A stretch of DNA of 64,000 nt from Melanocharis versteri (taxonomy: Eukaryota > Chordata > Aves > Passeriformes > Melanocharitidae). The position numbers were made by a program, and so were the translations under genes. Below are positions 1-10,796 of this stretch, piece after piece (the first letter of the stretch is position 1; each line of letters begins with the position of its first letter). The stretch lies in assembly GCA_013397845.1 (NCBI GenBank), contig VZTG01000383.1, positions 62,001-126,000 of the forward strand, written 5' to 3'. The notes beneath the pieces are model-generated. The model did no database searches. It saw only the letters and a program-made list of their open reading frames with translations, and had not been told where the DNA came from.

Positions 1-1322
1 GCAGTTACTTATTTTTCCCTGTATTCACTACAGTTTGCTTAGTTTTTTTTTTTGGTAAGTTGGGCTGGGGCAGGTCTATTCTATACTTCCGATTCAACAG
101 AACACAGACATACTGCAGCAAACTACTTATGATAACTTCAGTGCATGAATATTAATGTCAATAGCATGGATCACCAAAAGGTGAATTAAGAGTTGTTGCA
201 AACTTTTACATAAAGTCAGTTTTGTCTTTCAGGTTCAAAATGGTTTTTCCACCTGTTTTTCCCCACTTACCTCCATTTTTGTGTCTCAGAATCACTCCAA
301 ATCACCATCAGAACAGCAGAGAATGATCTCACAATATAGATCATATTGCAAATAATAATAAAAAAAATATTAAAAAAAATTATTCATGTGAAGTTTTCAT
401 GTGAGGTTTTCAGCTTGTGTTTAGAACAGCAACCAACTGAGATTGCTCAGGGAAGTTACCTTTCTTGGATTTGAATAGAAAATACGATATATATATATAT
501 ATGTATATACATATATATGTATATATATATATATATATGTACATACATATATATATGATATATATATTTATATAGCCAGAATTTGCATTCCAAAACTAAA
601 AAACGGCAAATTTAAGTCAAATTAAATACATAAATTTCGGGCATTCTTTATTTATACTGATGAGTTAACAAAGTGAAAATGGACAGGGAGATTTATTCAC
701 CACATTGGTGTTTTAGATTACTGTGCAATGTTTTTACTGATATCAGTTTACCATTTCTAGGATAAAATGATAGCCATGTCATAATGCAATTGGACAAGTA
801 TGGCAGCAATTTTCCAGCCAAGTTTGACTGTCACAAGTGTCTCTATAAATCCCTCATAACATACATTTTTTAATGAATTGAACTTATATAATATAATTCT
901 GGATAATAATTTGATTTAAGCAGAACTTAGAAAGTAATTTCATCATTTAAGGAGGTACGTTATGTATAGGTCAACAAAAAAGCTGCTGTCAAACTTTGTG
1001 AAGCCTTATTCTTTGTCTGTTAGAATCCATTCATCCTAAGAATAGAACACTAATTATTTCTGCCTGCAGAGACTCTTGAGGATTTGGTTCTTAAAGAAAA
1101 TGAACAAAAGAAAGGCAAAATATCTGGTATTTTCTTCTACTGAGTTAACTCAAGTTTGGTTCTCTATGTTTAGGTCTAGATTTAACTTTCAATGAAGTCA
1201 GAGATTTCTCAAGAGTCACCAAATTAACTGCTAGTGTTACTATGATTGATGACACAATTACTTCCGGAGTTGTAGGCAAAAAACACAAGCATCCTGCTTA
1301 GAGGAGGCTCCACCTTTTCGTG
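1..1322. other. AT-rich non-coding sequence, no gene seen
   Basis: No open frame of coding character and no repeat family that I recognise, apart from the TA-rich tract listed separately. It is probably unique intergenic or intronic sequence. Confidence 0.6.
486..576. repeat. (TA)n-rich microsatellite
   Basis: About 90 bp of almost pure alternating TA with interspersed GTA and CATA steps. The tract is partly self-complementary and likely to vary in length between individuals. No function is implied. Confidence 0.9.
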
Positions 1323-1935
1323 ACTGGCTGGGGTGCTCCAAGCCCAGCATTGCCAGCCAGGTGAGGGAGGGGATTGTCTTTCTCTGTTCTGCACTGGGGC
1401 GGCCTCACCTTGAGTCCTGAAGGCAGTTTTGGGCACCACAATATAAAAAAAGACATTCAACTCTTAGAGAGTGTCCAAAGAAGGGCCACGAGGATGGTGA
1501 AGGGTCTGGAGGAAGTGCAAGGAGGAGTAGCTGAGGTCACTTGGTCTGTTCAGCCTGGAGAAGAGGAGACTCTGGGGAGACCTCATTGCAGTCTGCAACT
1601 TTCTTGTGAGGGGAAGAGGAGGGGCAGACACTGATCTCTTTACTCTCACGACCAGTTACAGGACTTGAGGAAATGGTCTGAAACTTAGTTGGGGGAGGTT
1701 TAGGTTGGACTTCAGAAAAAGGTTTTTACCTGGAGGGTGGCTGGGTGCTGGAACAGGCTGCCCAGAGAAGTGGTCACAGCAGCAAGCCTGATAGAGTTCA
1801 AGAAGCATTTGGACAATATTGTTGGGCACATGTTGTGATTCTTAGGGTGTCCCATGCAGGGCCAGGAGTTGGACTTTGATGATCCTTGTGAGCCCCTTTC
1901 AACTCAGCATATTCTATGAGATTTCTGATTCTAGG
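1323..1935 (+). mobile_element. CR1 LINE, 5'-truncated 3' end (plus strand)
   Basis: This is the 3' part of a chicken-repeat-1 non-LTR retrotransposon. It carries the decayed C-terminal end of ORF2 and the 3' untranslated tail. Recognisable stretches are the segment around 1395-1440 (cggcctcaccttgagt), the cagcctggagaagaggag block near 1550, the cccagagaagtggtcaca block near 1760, and the tail with gttggactttgatgatcc near 1870. It ends in the short attctatg/ttctgattct repeats typical of CR1 instead of poly(A). All frames are broken. The left edge is approximate because the first 70 bp are diverged. It resembles the copies at 36.8-38.2 kb and 53.4-54.3 kb, so these may be one subfamily. Confidence 0.88.
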
Positions 1936-3842
1936 AAAACTTCTTCCATCTTTTGAGTGCAGAGACCGCATGAATGAGTATGAAATGCAACCCAAATTCA
2001 TGAAGCAGATTTCATGAAGCTGGCCTGAGCCAGGTCATGGACAAAAATGACCTGAAAGACATGGAATCAATGCCATACTGTTCTACTGTTGCCTATTCCA
2101 AGCCATTTCATCCTTCTCTGCCTCATCTCCCCACTGATAAACATAGAGAAAGGTTTTCCTTCCTTTCTCCTCCTCGACCCACTGTCCCTTGTCTCTCTAA
2201 ACTCTTAAGACCTTTCAGTAACTTGGGATGTACCCTCTGTTTTCCAGTTTCAAAGATTGTCCTTATCATAATGCTATTGATGTCATTCATTTCACTTCAG
2301 GTTTTATTTATTTATACATAATTACACTATTTTTAGCATAAATACTGCTATTTATGGATACTAATAGTAAGGCTGACTTTTCAGGATCTGGCTCACTATT
2401 CTTCTTCTGTTCTCTTAATCTAAAGTTTAGAGAAAACAGAGCACATAATGCCTTGTGCCTTTAGCTTACAAATGAGCCAATCAAACCTTTTGAAATAGTA
2501 AGTATTGGTAACAAGCCTGAACATATAAAATGTTTTCCAACTGCTACATGGTGTGTTTCTGTACAATAAAAACATTATATAAAAAAAACCTCAACAAAAA
2601 TATTTTGAATAGAAACAACCTCCTTGAAACAAAAAGAAAAAAAAACCCCAAATCCATATGTCAGCGACACTGAAGCCCTAAACCCATTGAAAAAATAAAT
2701 GTCCAGAAGTTTGGAGTCAAGGACTGAACCACAGTCTTCTTGAACTCATTGGAAATATTTTCACAGAGCAAAACACTGGCTAGTGCCGCCCTGGGCGATG
2801 GCTCTGTCTCTGTTGTGGAAAGCTGCTATCAGGTGTAGCACATTCAACTCTCACCAGATTTTGGGGCTATAGGTCTCACAGCAGCTATAGGCTCTCATAG
2901 TCACTGATGGAAGGCTCTGAGCAGCCCCACTGGGCATAGAAATCTTTTGTTTTCCAGACTCTTAATGAGTGAGCTGTCTCTTCTGCAAAATCAGAATGGG
3001 ATCATAATGAGACAGAACTTTTCTAGATGTTGGAGAAGAGTCATGAGACCTCTGTGTGGCCACATAATATGATGAGGGAGCAGTAAGATAACTCACTCAT
3101 TGTGCCTATAGCTGGGAAAAGCAGAAAGGCAATTAAATGCAGTAGGGAACAAAAGAGAAGTTCAGTCAGACTTATACTTGGGGGGTAAAGGTTCGTTAAG
3201 TTGTTTAACATCTTCAGTTTGAAGGACTTGACACAATTACTGCACTGCTGTCACAGCCACTGCCAAAAACCAGTGTGTCCTTTACATGGCAGGTTTCAGT
3301 ACTGCTTTTTGCACCGAGAGGCATGAGCTGAATTTTCTGAAGCAAAGCTTATGCTTCAGAGGAAAATAGCTGGTTTTGTTAGGAAAACAGACTAATATTT
3401 ACACAAAGCTCCTAAAGTTGGGATGTTATTTGATACATGGATTTTAGTGATGGAATAGGATGCAGAGAGAAGCCATTCTTAAAATTATACGTGCAGTGAG
3501 GAGGTATGGCTTGAAATGATTAGCTGGTAGAAGATTAATCACAACCATTATAAGGAGGTTTAATAATTCATGCTGGAGCTTAATGTATTATTTGCACAAA
3601 TGAAGGCACTGAAGCTATAGCGTGATTAACTTTCTTGATATGTTTCAAAAGCTTTTTGATGAGTTGAGGTGTTTCTACTAGATCCTTAAGTCTTTGGAAA
3701 TCTCCCAGAAACAGGAATGACTTCCTAGTTTGAAGCTTATCTTTGTACCAAATAAGCACATCATAAACCTTACAAAAACTTGGCAAATATGATTTTGTTT
3801 CAGGATGTCTGGATGATTAGACAGTGTTGATTTTGGTAGCAT
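1936..3842. other. Non-coding sequence, no gene seen
   Basis: AT-rich sequence with A-rich patches around 2575-2700. A 94-codon open frame at 2037-2321 has no recognisable domain and ends in a hydrophobic stretch of low-complexity character, so I do not call it a gene. Confidence 0.55.

Positions 3843-3874
<32 letters not shown>
3843..3874. repeat. (TTG)n trinucleotide microsatellite
   Basis: About ten uninterrupted TTG units. It lies about 90 bp outside the edge of the LTR at 3961. Confidence 0.95.
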
Positions 3875-3899
3875 ATTGGCCTGTTACATAAGCAGAAAA

Positions 3900-3925
3900 T
3901 TGTGGTATCAGGTGTTGATTTAAGT
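3900..3925 (+). repeat. 26-bp imperfect direct repeat, copy 1
   Basis: This 26-mer matches 7867-7892 in the same orientation with three substitutions (23 of 26). The two copies bracket the whole minus-strand retroviral remnant. It is much longer than a retroviral target duplication, so its origin is unclear. See the findings. Confidence 0.7.
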
Positions 3926-3960
3926 TGTTACCAAAAGTTTGGTAAAATAAAAAAACTCCT

Positions 3961-4384
3961 TGACACCAATGTAGCATTAAGAAGCAGACATTCTTTATTC
4001 AGCCAGATGCATGGGGAAATAGCTATTCCCAAATCTGTGCATGCCAAATACAGGGCAGTTTCTGTTTATATTCTGTATTCTACATACATGTTCATTGATT
4101 GTCCCGGAATAAACATACATATAATAATCATTTCCCCAAAATCATGAACATTTTCCCTCCCCTTTATGCATGGGTTCTCCTGTCCTGAGAGTCTCTCTGG
4201 TGGTCCCTAACGGTCATAGACCCCAGTATTAGAGCTGACATACTCGAGTTGACAGAGTACTAGACCAACTAACTTCCAGTTCTCCTTTTTACACAATGGG
4301 CATTGTGCAATTCCATAGGCCAGTGGTTTTGGAGAACAAGCATTGTTAACTCACCAGGTGTAGGCAATTTATCATCTGGGAACA
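3961..4384 (-). mobile_element. 3' LTR of a minus-strand endogenous retrovirus
   Basis: Read on the minus strand, the LTR begins TGTTCCCAGATG directly after a polypurine tract and ends TTGGTGTCA, giving TG...CA ends and a length of 424 bp. A TATA-like ATATAAA lies at 4065-4071 and an AATAAA poly(A) signal at 3994-3999 (both minus strand), the normal U3-R-U5 order. Internal retroviral sequence continues at higher coordinates, which makes this the 3' LTR. I find no matching 5' LTR in the window, so the provirus is truncated. The class I (gamma-like) assignment rests on the pol remnant, not on the LTR. Confidence 0.75.
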
Positions 4385-4980
4385 TTCCCCCCTTTGGGGC
4401 TTATGAAGCTTGTCTTCTTTGCAAGCCTTCATAAGCCTCACTTTGTTTTTTTTTCTCCTTTTCCTAACATCATGTAAGTTCTTAAGGCAAGTATCACAAT
4501 TATTACTATGATCATAAGTAAACTTAGCAAAAGTGAGGTCAACCAACCAGTTAGAGAAAATCCAAATTCTTTAAATATTTTCTTTAACTAGTTACTTTCT
4601 AATCCTATCCTTAATTCTCTGCCAGATGCAGCAACAGATTTTTATCCTATCTGATCATCCACTTTAGTAGTCACATTTGGAATGTGCACACAACTATTGT
4701 TTTTTAAATTCAAGTAATCACATACTCAATGTTCATGTAACAGTAATAGGTTGAAAGCTAATCCGTTTTGTAAGGTTGCACATGTGTTCCCAAATTTTTG
4801 TCAAATTGTTGACTGAAGTTCCCCATGGAACTGGATTTTCTACAAAGGTTGGTGTTGGCAAACAAGCTGTTATACAAATTACATTCTGTGATCTGCCAAA
4901 ATCTTGCACTAGCTTTAAGACTACATTCTCCTTCTCAGAAATTAAGAATATTGTTTCTATTATTATTATCGATATCTAGT
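4346..4980 (-). pseudogene. Decayed env remnant (transmembrane subunit) of the retrovirus
   Basis: The envelope glycoprotein normally mediates viral entry; this copy is broken. On the minus strand a run around 4840-4980 contains NPVPWGTSVNNLTKIWEHMC. A second run near 4680-4760 contains an asparagine- and leucine-rich stretch with two cysteines (CDYLNLKNNSC), placed like the cysteine motif of a transmembrane subunit. The last 66 codons (4346-4546) end in a basic tail with DVRKRRKKNK, and the stop lies just inside the LTR. Stops and frame changes separate these runs. The surface-subunit region is mostly unrecognisable. The assignment rests on position between integrase and polypurine tract plus these motifs; the exact retroviral genus is unknown. 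Confidence 0.6.
4385..4395 (-). promoter_or_regulatory. Polypurine tract next to the 3' LTR
   Basis: On the minus strand the sequence AAAGGGGGGAA abuts the TG start of the LTR. This is the expected position and composition of the plus-strand primer for retroviral reverse transcription, and it fixes the orientation and LTR boundary. Confidence 0.75.
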
Positions 4981-5296
4981 AATGTATAATTTTCCTCTAG
5001 ATCCAATAAATAATATCCCCCCAGAAATTATATCCTATACCTAAACAAATCGGCTATGCATATATACATGGTGTTAGTCAGTCTTGTTCCTACACATCAT
5101 GAACTCAGAGTTCAATTCCTTCCACCCTGAGTGTAGTGTAAGTTACCAGGTGTAGAGGCTGACAGCTGGTCTGAAGGCTTCCTAGATCTTAATTTGGACA
5201 TAGTTAACTTATGTTATGAGAAAAGTCTGAGAGAAGAAAAATAACTAGTTTTTACCCATGAGAATGTAGTGTCAATAAAAGTGAGAATTTTAAAAA

Positions 5297-5875
5297 CTAG
5301 AAGGAAAAAACCAGCAACAAGTCTGCATGTGGTGTTTTTCTAAATGCTTGAGCGCTTATGCTATAGGTAACCAATAGTAGTATATTGTAGTTAAATAATA
5401 GCCAATGGATCCATTGTAGTAGTTTAGTGGCCGATGAATGTATAACACGAATTATAACATACAAAAGTGTATAAAAGAGGCTGATTTCTTGAATAAATGG
5501 CTTTTTGCCCTTGTCCAAGGCACTGTCTGTGTATGTTGTGTCTGTCCTAACAGCGACAACCAGGAGGACTTGGTATGGTCCCTTTCACTTCTCCTGCATT
5601 GGTCCAAAACTCCAGATTCTGATGTGCTCCATATCTTCTCGTTGGAAAGGATATACATGCGAGTGTAGTCTCAATGATTTATTTATAACAATGTACCTTT
5701 TAAAACTTAAAAGAGTTAATTTTTGTACTGTTATATTAATTTCAGCAAAATTCTGGGGCTTCCCTTGCCTTTTTCGTGTGGCATGGGAAAGTTTCTGGCC
5801 ATCTAAAAAAAGTACCAAAATATCAAAATGTGCCTGGGCAGTTCTGCAAAATCATTTTGCCAATAATCACCTGGT
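5297..5875 (-). pseudogene. Decayed pol: integrase core and C-terminal part
   Basis: Integrase would insert viral DNA into the host genome. Minus-strand translation around 5833-5874 gives GDYWQNDFAELPR, which fits the start of the integrase catalytic core (first acidic residue of the DDE triad). Most of the rest of the core is missing or scrambled. Around 5561-5582 GPYQVLL is readable, the GPY/F motif of gammaretrovirus-like integrase C-termini. A 73-codon open frame at 5297-5518 follows without a recognised domain. The upstream half of pol lies at 6576-7800, beyond the inserted solo LTR. There are several stops and frameshifts, so it cannot be functional. Confidence 0.7.
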
Positions 5876-5881
5876 GAATTC
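5876..5881. repeat. Target-site duplication GAATTC, left copy
   Basis: GAATTC immediately precedes the TG start of the solo LTR and is repeated exactly after its CA end. Six base pairs is the usual duplication for class II (ERVK/alpha-beta) retroviruses. Confidence 0.85.
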
Positions 5882-6267
5882 TGTTGCGGTGGTTCAAGCC
5901 CTGATCTGTTTGCCTGAGATACCTCAGGCCAAAGACACCAAGCATATTCAGTGGCTGGACCTTGCCACTTCTCACTAACTCCAAACTTTGGGTGAGAAGC
6001 TGTGTTAACCCCATGATCCTTTTCCCCACATATTTGAATTATGTTAATTCTCATTCCCTTATTGGGTTTTTGTATTCTCCTCCCCGGTTTTTCCCATATG
6101 GTTATGTTCTGGCAAGTTCTGAGCTACTTGTTTGTCAGTTACACCTGTTACACCTCCCCACCCCTCACTATTATTACTGGTTTCTTATCTGTCATTCCAC
6201 CTTCATGCTGCCCCCGAGTTACCCCAATTGGCTAGTTTTGTATGTATTCCCTCCCCTCTCCCAGAGG

Positions 6268-6276
6268 GATAAAAAT
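6268..6276 (+). promoter_or_regulatory. TATA-like box of the solo LTR
   Basis: GATAAAAAT lies about 70 bp upstream of the LTR poly(A) signal, the spacing expected for a retroviral U3 promoter. Activity is not known. Confidence 0.55.
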
Positions 6277-6339
6277 CCGTGTAACCCCCTGCTCCGGGCT
6301 CTTCGTCCCCACCCCATTCCTCGCTCCCCGTCCTGGGGA

Positions 6340-6345
6340 AATAAA
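6340..6345 (+). terminator. Poly(A) signal of the solo LTR
   Basis: AATAAA at the R region of the LTR, downstream of the TATA-like box and upstream of the GC-rich U5-like part. Confidence 0.65.
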
Positions 6346-6569
6346 CCGCTCCTGTTCACCGTCAAAGGGTCAGTCTGCCTCTCATTCCTCTCCTGCGCCT
6401 GTAACACCGATGGGCTAGCCAGGTCCCGAGTGAGAGCCCCGGCAGCCCTCCCGCCTTGGAACCAAGCCAGCTGCTCCCCGCACCGGCGGCGGGAAGGTCG
6501 CGTGCGCTGCTCGGCCCGGCTGAACGAGGCACTCCCCAGGAGGGTGGTCGGACGCGCGGCGCGGCGGCA

Positions 6570-6575
6570 GAATTC
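6570..6575. repeat. Target-site duplication GAATTC, right copy
   Basis: Exact repeat of 5876-5881 directly after the CA end of the solo LTR. Confidence 0.85.
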
Positions 6576-7800
6576 CTCTGTTTACTAGCCCTGGAGGCAG
6601 GCTTCTTCTTTCCTTGAGATTATTTTGCAAAACAAATTACTTATTTTTCAATAAGTAAAATAATAAATATTTCAACTGATGTATTAATTTCTGTCATCTT
6701 CATGCTTACTGTATTTCTTTGTAAACTAGTTACTGTATTCTTCACTTCTTAATGTGTTTCCTGATGTTTTAGTTCTGTTGTCTTATGCATTACTTTGGAG
6801 GTACAATTACTTGCCCACCTTAGTTTACCAATCAACTACTGCAATTTTCCATTGTTTTCAGTGATGGTGCTATCTGCCTTTCCTGATTTGGTTTTTATTC
6901 TAGGACATTCAACTCTTCGTTAGGTATTAGTACAAGGACATATTTTTCAGCAACCGCTTTAGCTGTTTGGTCAGCTACTTGATTCCCTGCATTAACTGGG
7001 GAGTCCCCAAACTGATGGGCTTTACGAGGGCATCACAGCCACTTCTTTCAGTTTTTTTCACACTCTGTCGTACTTGACTGATTTCTTCTTGTGCTCAATA
7101 GGAGACCTCTGTGCCAATAAAAATTGACTTTTCTTTCATATGGCTCCATGGGCAGGTATTATTCCAAAAACACATTTTAAACCACTTCATGTGTTTACCC
7201 CTTTCCCTTCAGTGATTTCTAGGTAAAGTCATTAATTCTGCTTTTGGTGCTGAGGTGTTAAAACGTAAAGCCTGGGCTTCTGTTACCTAGGTTGAGGTTC
7301 CCACTGCATACCCAACCCGGCTTTGGGTCCTGGATGGGATTGCTCTTGATATTCAGTCTACCAGAACACACTTTTTCAATAGTTACCAGGCAGTCATGGC
7401 ACAAATGTCTCTGGGCTTCTTCTGAAGCCTGGAAAAAACATGGCTGGGATTTAAAGTAAGCTCAACATTGTCTTGCTGCAACTGAGCAACATGGTATTTC
7501 AGCATCCTCCTGACAATATCCAATATCCTTCTTTTTGTTCCAAGCCATCTATTACCACGTAGGGTACATATCAGTTATAGTGTTTCTCTGCAGCTACCAC
7601 CACCTTCAGGTATCCAGGTCATCCTTCACTTGCATTGTCCAATTGTTTGCTTCCATGACCCCAAACACTGGCCAGTATTCCTAGTGTCAGATGCATCCTT
7701 TCATGCACAAATAACTCAGATGATTTGGTTTAAGTGTGACAGTCCCAGTGCAGGGGTTGTCATTAAGTTTATTTCATGACTTTTTGGGCCCTCTGGCTCT
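6576..7800 (-). pseudogene. Decayed pol: RT connection, RNase H and integrase zinc finger
   Basis: On the minus strand, the region near 6940-7025 reads HQFGDSPVNAGNQVADQTAK, the C-terminal end of a retroviral RNase H. Upstream of it (7300-7760) are pieces resembling the RT connection domain and the start of RNase H. Near 6690-6800 a stretch with VPSKVMHKTTELKHQETH fits the histidine half of the integrase HHCC zinc finger. Stops and frame changes occur throughout. The integrase continues at 5875 and below, on the other side of the solo LTR. RNase H and integrase style suggest class I (gamma/epsilon-like). The RT catalytic core, protease and gag are not recognisable, so the 5' half is lost or decayed. 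The edge at 7800 is approximate. Confidence 0.7.
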
Positions 7801-7866
7801 TAGGAGACCACACCAAATATTTTTGGTGGAGAAACATACAAGGGTTTTTCCAGTATCCCATAATTG

Positions 7867-7892
7867 TTGTGATATGAGATGTTGATTTAAGT
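7867..7892 (+). repeat. 26-bp imperfect direct repeat, copy 2
   Basis: It matches 3900-3925 with three substitutions and lies just outside the last recognisable pol sequence. Confidence 0.7.
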
Positions 7893-10137
7893 GTCTTCCA
7901 CCTTCCTGGCTTTCCTCATTAAGAGGTTTTCTAAGAGCCAACAGAAATGGTGAAGAATGGCCTGAGCATGACTAAACACCTTTGGTGAGTACCATACTGA
8001 GCTCATTCTAAACAACAGTTTGCCTTACACAGCCCTGCACACTTCAAAAATGTTTCAGGAGCCAGTTTTGGAGCATGGCATCCTGCAAACCTAAATGTGT
8101 ATATACATAAATCAGAGATGAGTGAGTGTGATAATTGTCCTCGCTTTTGTGCATTTCCTACTGAATTTTCTGTAAGCAAGAAATTAGTTTATGTTCTGCT
8201 GAAAAAAATAATATTCCTACCCACAAATAGGTGGTTTCTAACCCTTGCACTAGCATACAGCAGATCTTGTTGGAGGGCTTGTTTGCTTATTGTGATAAAT
8301 GGAGATAGAAATAATGTCGAGCAACCACTGCTGAGATTTTTTGAGCTGATATTTTAAATATAAGTATTGCCATGTGCATTTTATTGGAAAAGAATAGAGA
8401 GGAATCCTACAAGTCTTGAAAACCAAAGTTCTAATTAAAATGTGCCTAAAATATTCAGCACAAAAGACATGGAAGGTGTTATTTCCTAGCACCTTTTTTT
8501 GTTAAGCCCAGATAAATTTACAACAGCTTCTAAACTAAGTTAATTCGGGATGCTGGTTAGCATCTGTAATAACCTGTAAGGAACATAGCATTGTTATTTC
8601 TGCTGTGGTTTTGAAATATAAAGCAAAAGGTGTCATTTAAAGGGCGGGCAGTATAACATATGTACACCTTTTTGTCCAAAAGGCACCAGTAAAATTTTTC
8701 AATGTGTATCACTTTTCAGCAGCTGTTCTTAGGAGGGCATGGAGGGCACAATTCTGAAATCTGTGGAGCCTTCCTCTATAGCTCAGCTGTCTCCAGGATG
8801 CCCCTAAATGTCTCCAACACCCAATCCAGTTAGCACCATGTGAAATCCCTTAGGGGACCACACTTGGCAGCCATCCTTTGTACGCAGGGAATGGAGCTGG
8901 TGGTAGACAAAGCACACCACTGTGGAGTGGCAGGATGAAGAGGAGAGGAAGGGTGCTCGCAGGACCCAGTTCCCCCATGGCTTGGAGCAGATTCCTTTCA
9001 TTCATCTTTCCATGCCATGGGAGAAGATATAGCATCTTGGAAATTTTTTTTTTTTTTCTTTTCCAGTGTTCCTACCTATAGATTTGTACATGCTCTGGGA
9101 TGGCATATTCTGCTTTTGACAATGACAATGTATATTTCTAAGTTAAAGCCAATTGTTTACTAAGAGAAAGAGGTCAAAGCTGTTATTACAGTAAGGTTTC
9201 TTCCCAGAGAGACTTTTTATCTGAAAGAATAGACTGACAAGCACCACGTTCATTTAGTTTCCAGTTTCACTTTCTCTTTGTCTTCACTCAGACTATTTAG
9301 CTACTCTATTTCAATCCCTTTTTTAATGTCATGAATTTATCTCATGCTTTCCTGTCGCAAAAATCAAAAAAAATTATATATATATATTTTTCATACTGAG
9401 CATGGGATGCAACAGTGCTGAGTTAAGGTTTTATTCTAAAGAAAAAAAAAGAGACAATAACTTGGAGAAAAAAAAAAACAGGAAAGAAAGAAGTGAAGCA
9501 TGTTCTGAGCTGGCTGAGCTTCTGGGAAACAAAGAAAGAAAACTGTCACAATTTCTAGTGCTTCAGACAGGAGCTCAAATGGCTGCATCCTGAGTTTTCT
9601 CCTGAGGCTGGAATTATTCTTATAAGGAGAAGGGCTGTGATCTTGAAAAACTGGATCCCAAAATGGAGGAGAGAAGTACAGCTTGAGATACGTGAGAGGA
9701 ATGAGATCTCAGGACAGGCATTTTTTTCGCTTGTGTCTCAAACCTGTTTTAAACAACCTGTTTTATTTTATTGTGATAATTATTTTGCATATTTCTAAAA
9801 CCTCACAGGCTTGGTTGTTTTTAAAGAATGATGCTAAGAGAGAGATTGTGGCTTCAGGCAAGCAGAAAAAAGCAGCAGCAGGTACTTTGTAGCTAGTTTT
9901 TCGTTTTTCTCAGGAAAGGTTGGGCTACATGTGCTCAGCTTCTGTTTCAAACCTGACAGAAGGAAATCAAAGGATTTTTCCATCTTGTTAAAATGCAGTC
10001 AGCCAATGGTTTCCCTTTCCAAAATATTACTAGATTCTATTACCGAATGTTCAGACTTTACATTCCTGACAAACAGGAAATATATGCTACACTAATAGGA
10101 TGTCAATCAGAAAGATAGCATCAATTTTGTGGTTTCT
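7893..10137. other. Non-coding sequence, no gene seen
   Basis: There are no recognisable domains in any frame. Short A-rich runs occur at 9364-9475. The open frame 8097-8357 (86 codons) has no recognised motif. Confidence 0.55.
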
Positions 10138-10310
10138 AAATCATCCCCACCACCTGCTGAGCCTTTGATCATCCCAAACAAGTAATTTAAGAGATACCTG
10201 ATTAAGAAATAAATACTTCCCAGTGAATCTGAAAGCTACAGTACATATTAGCAAGCTCTGATCTTGCTCTCAGTGAAAACAAATCACTTGTATACAAAGA
10301 GGAATAGAAG
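10138..10310 (+). repeat. Perfect 173-bp inverted repeat, left arm
   Basis: I compared the arm block by block with the reverse complement of 10624-10796 and found 173 of 173 bases identical. Identity stops sharply at both edges. The arm belongs to no repeat family I recognise and has no coding frame. Transcription through both arms would give a long perfectly paired hairpin with a 313-nt loop. Confidence 0.97.
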
Positions 10311-10623
10311 AAAGGTGCAAATAGAGTCTGCTGATCAACAGAGGCATCCAAATAACTGTGCTTTAAAATATATCACTGTTTTTCAACTATTGTGGTGTGC
10401 CAGTATGCTTTAGGAATATTAATTTATTTTTTCAGGAACTGGTAGTGGAATGGAATTTTGCAACTATATTAGTTAAAGTGGGTCTCTGCTGTGTGGAACA
10501 TTTTGGAAATGTTGACCTTAAAATTCTGAATTGAAATGAAATTCTAGAGTTTGTCATTCCCACAGGAAATCACAACTCTTCTCTCAGAAAACTGAAAATG
10601 TTGCTTCAGCATTGTCCAGACTC
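10311..10623. other. Spacer between the inverted-repeat arms
   Basis: A 313-bp AT-rich single-copy-looking spacer with no open frame of note and no recognised repeat. Confidence 0.8.
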
Positions 10624-10796
10624 CTTCTATTCCTCTTTGTATACAAGTGATTTGTTTTCACTGAGAGCAAGATCAGAGCTTGCTAATATGTACTGTAGCT
10701 TTCAGATTCACTGGGAAGTATTTATTTCTTAATCAGGTATCTCTTAAATTACTTGTTTGGGATGATCAAAGGCTCAGCAGGTGGTGGGGATGATTT
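10624..10796 (-). repeat. Perfect 173-bp inverted repeat, right arm
   Basis: Exact reverse complement of 10138-10310. The outer flanks (ttct on the left, gtcc on the right) do not form a target-site duplication, which argues against a standard foldback transposon. Confidence 0.97.

Larger units (their letters stand above)
5882..6569 (+). mobile_element. Solo LTR, ERVK-like (plus strand)
   Basis: A 688-bp element starts TGTTGCGGTGG and ends GCGGCGGCA. It is flanked by perfect 6-bp duplications GAATTC. A TATA-like GATAAAAAT at 6268-6276 and an AATAAA at 6340-6345 give the U3-R-U5 order on the plus strand, and the last 230 bp are markedly CpG- and GC-rich. No internal retroviral sequence is attached, so it is a solo LTR left by recombination between the two LTRs of a provirus. 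It interrupts the integrase gene of the older minus-strand retrovirus and is therefore younger. The 208-codon open frame 5962-6588 is a chance frame across this LTR. Class II assignment is inferred from the 6-bp duplication. Confidence 0.88.

Noticed and set aside
5962..6588. A 208-codon open frame on the plus strand
   Set aside because: It lies almost wholly inside the solo LTR 5882-6569, crosses its right duplication, and has arginine/proline-rich translation typical of GC-rich LTR DNA.
10138..10796. Foldback or MITE-type DNA transposon
   Set aside because: The arms are perfect and long, but no target-site duplication flanks them and the ends resemble no transposon terminus I know. A multi-copy search would be needed to revive this.
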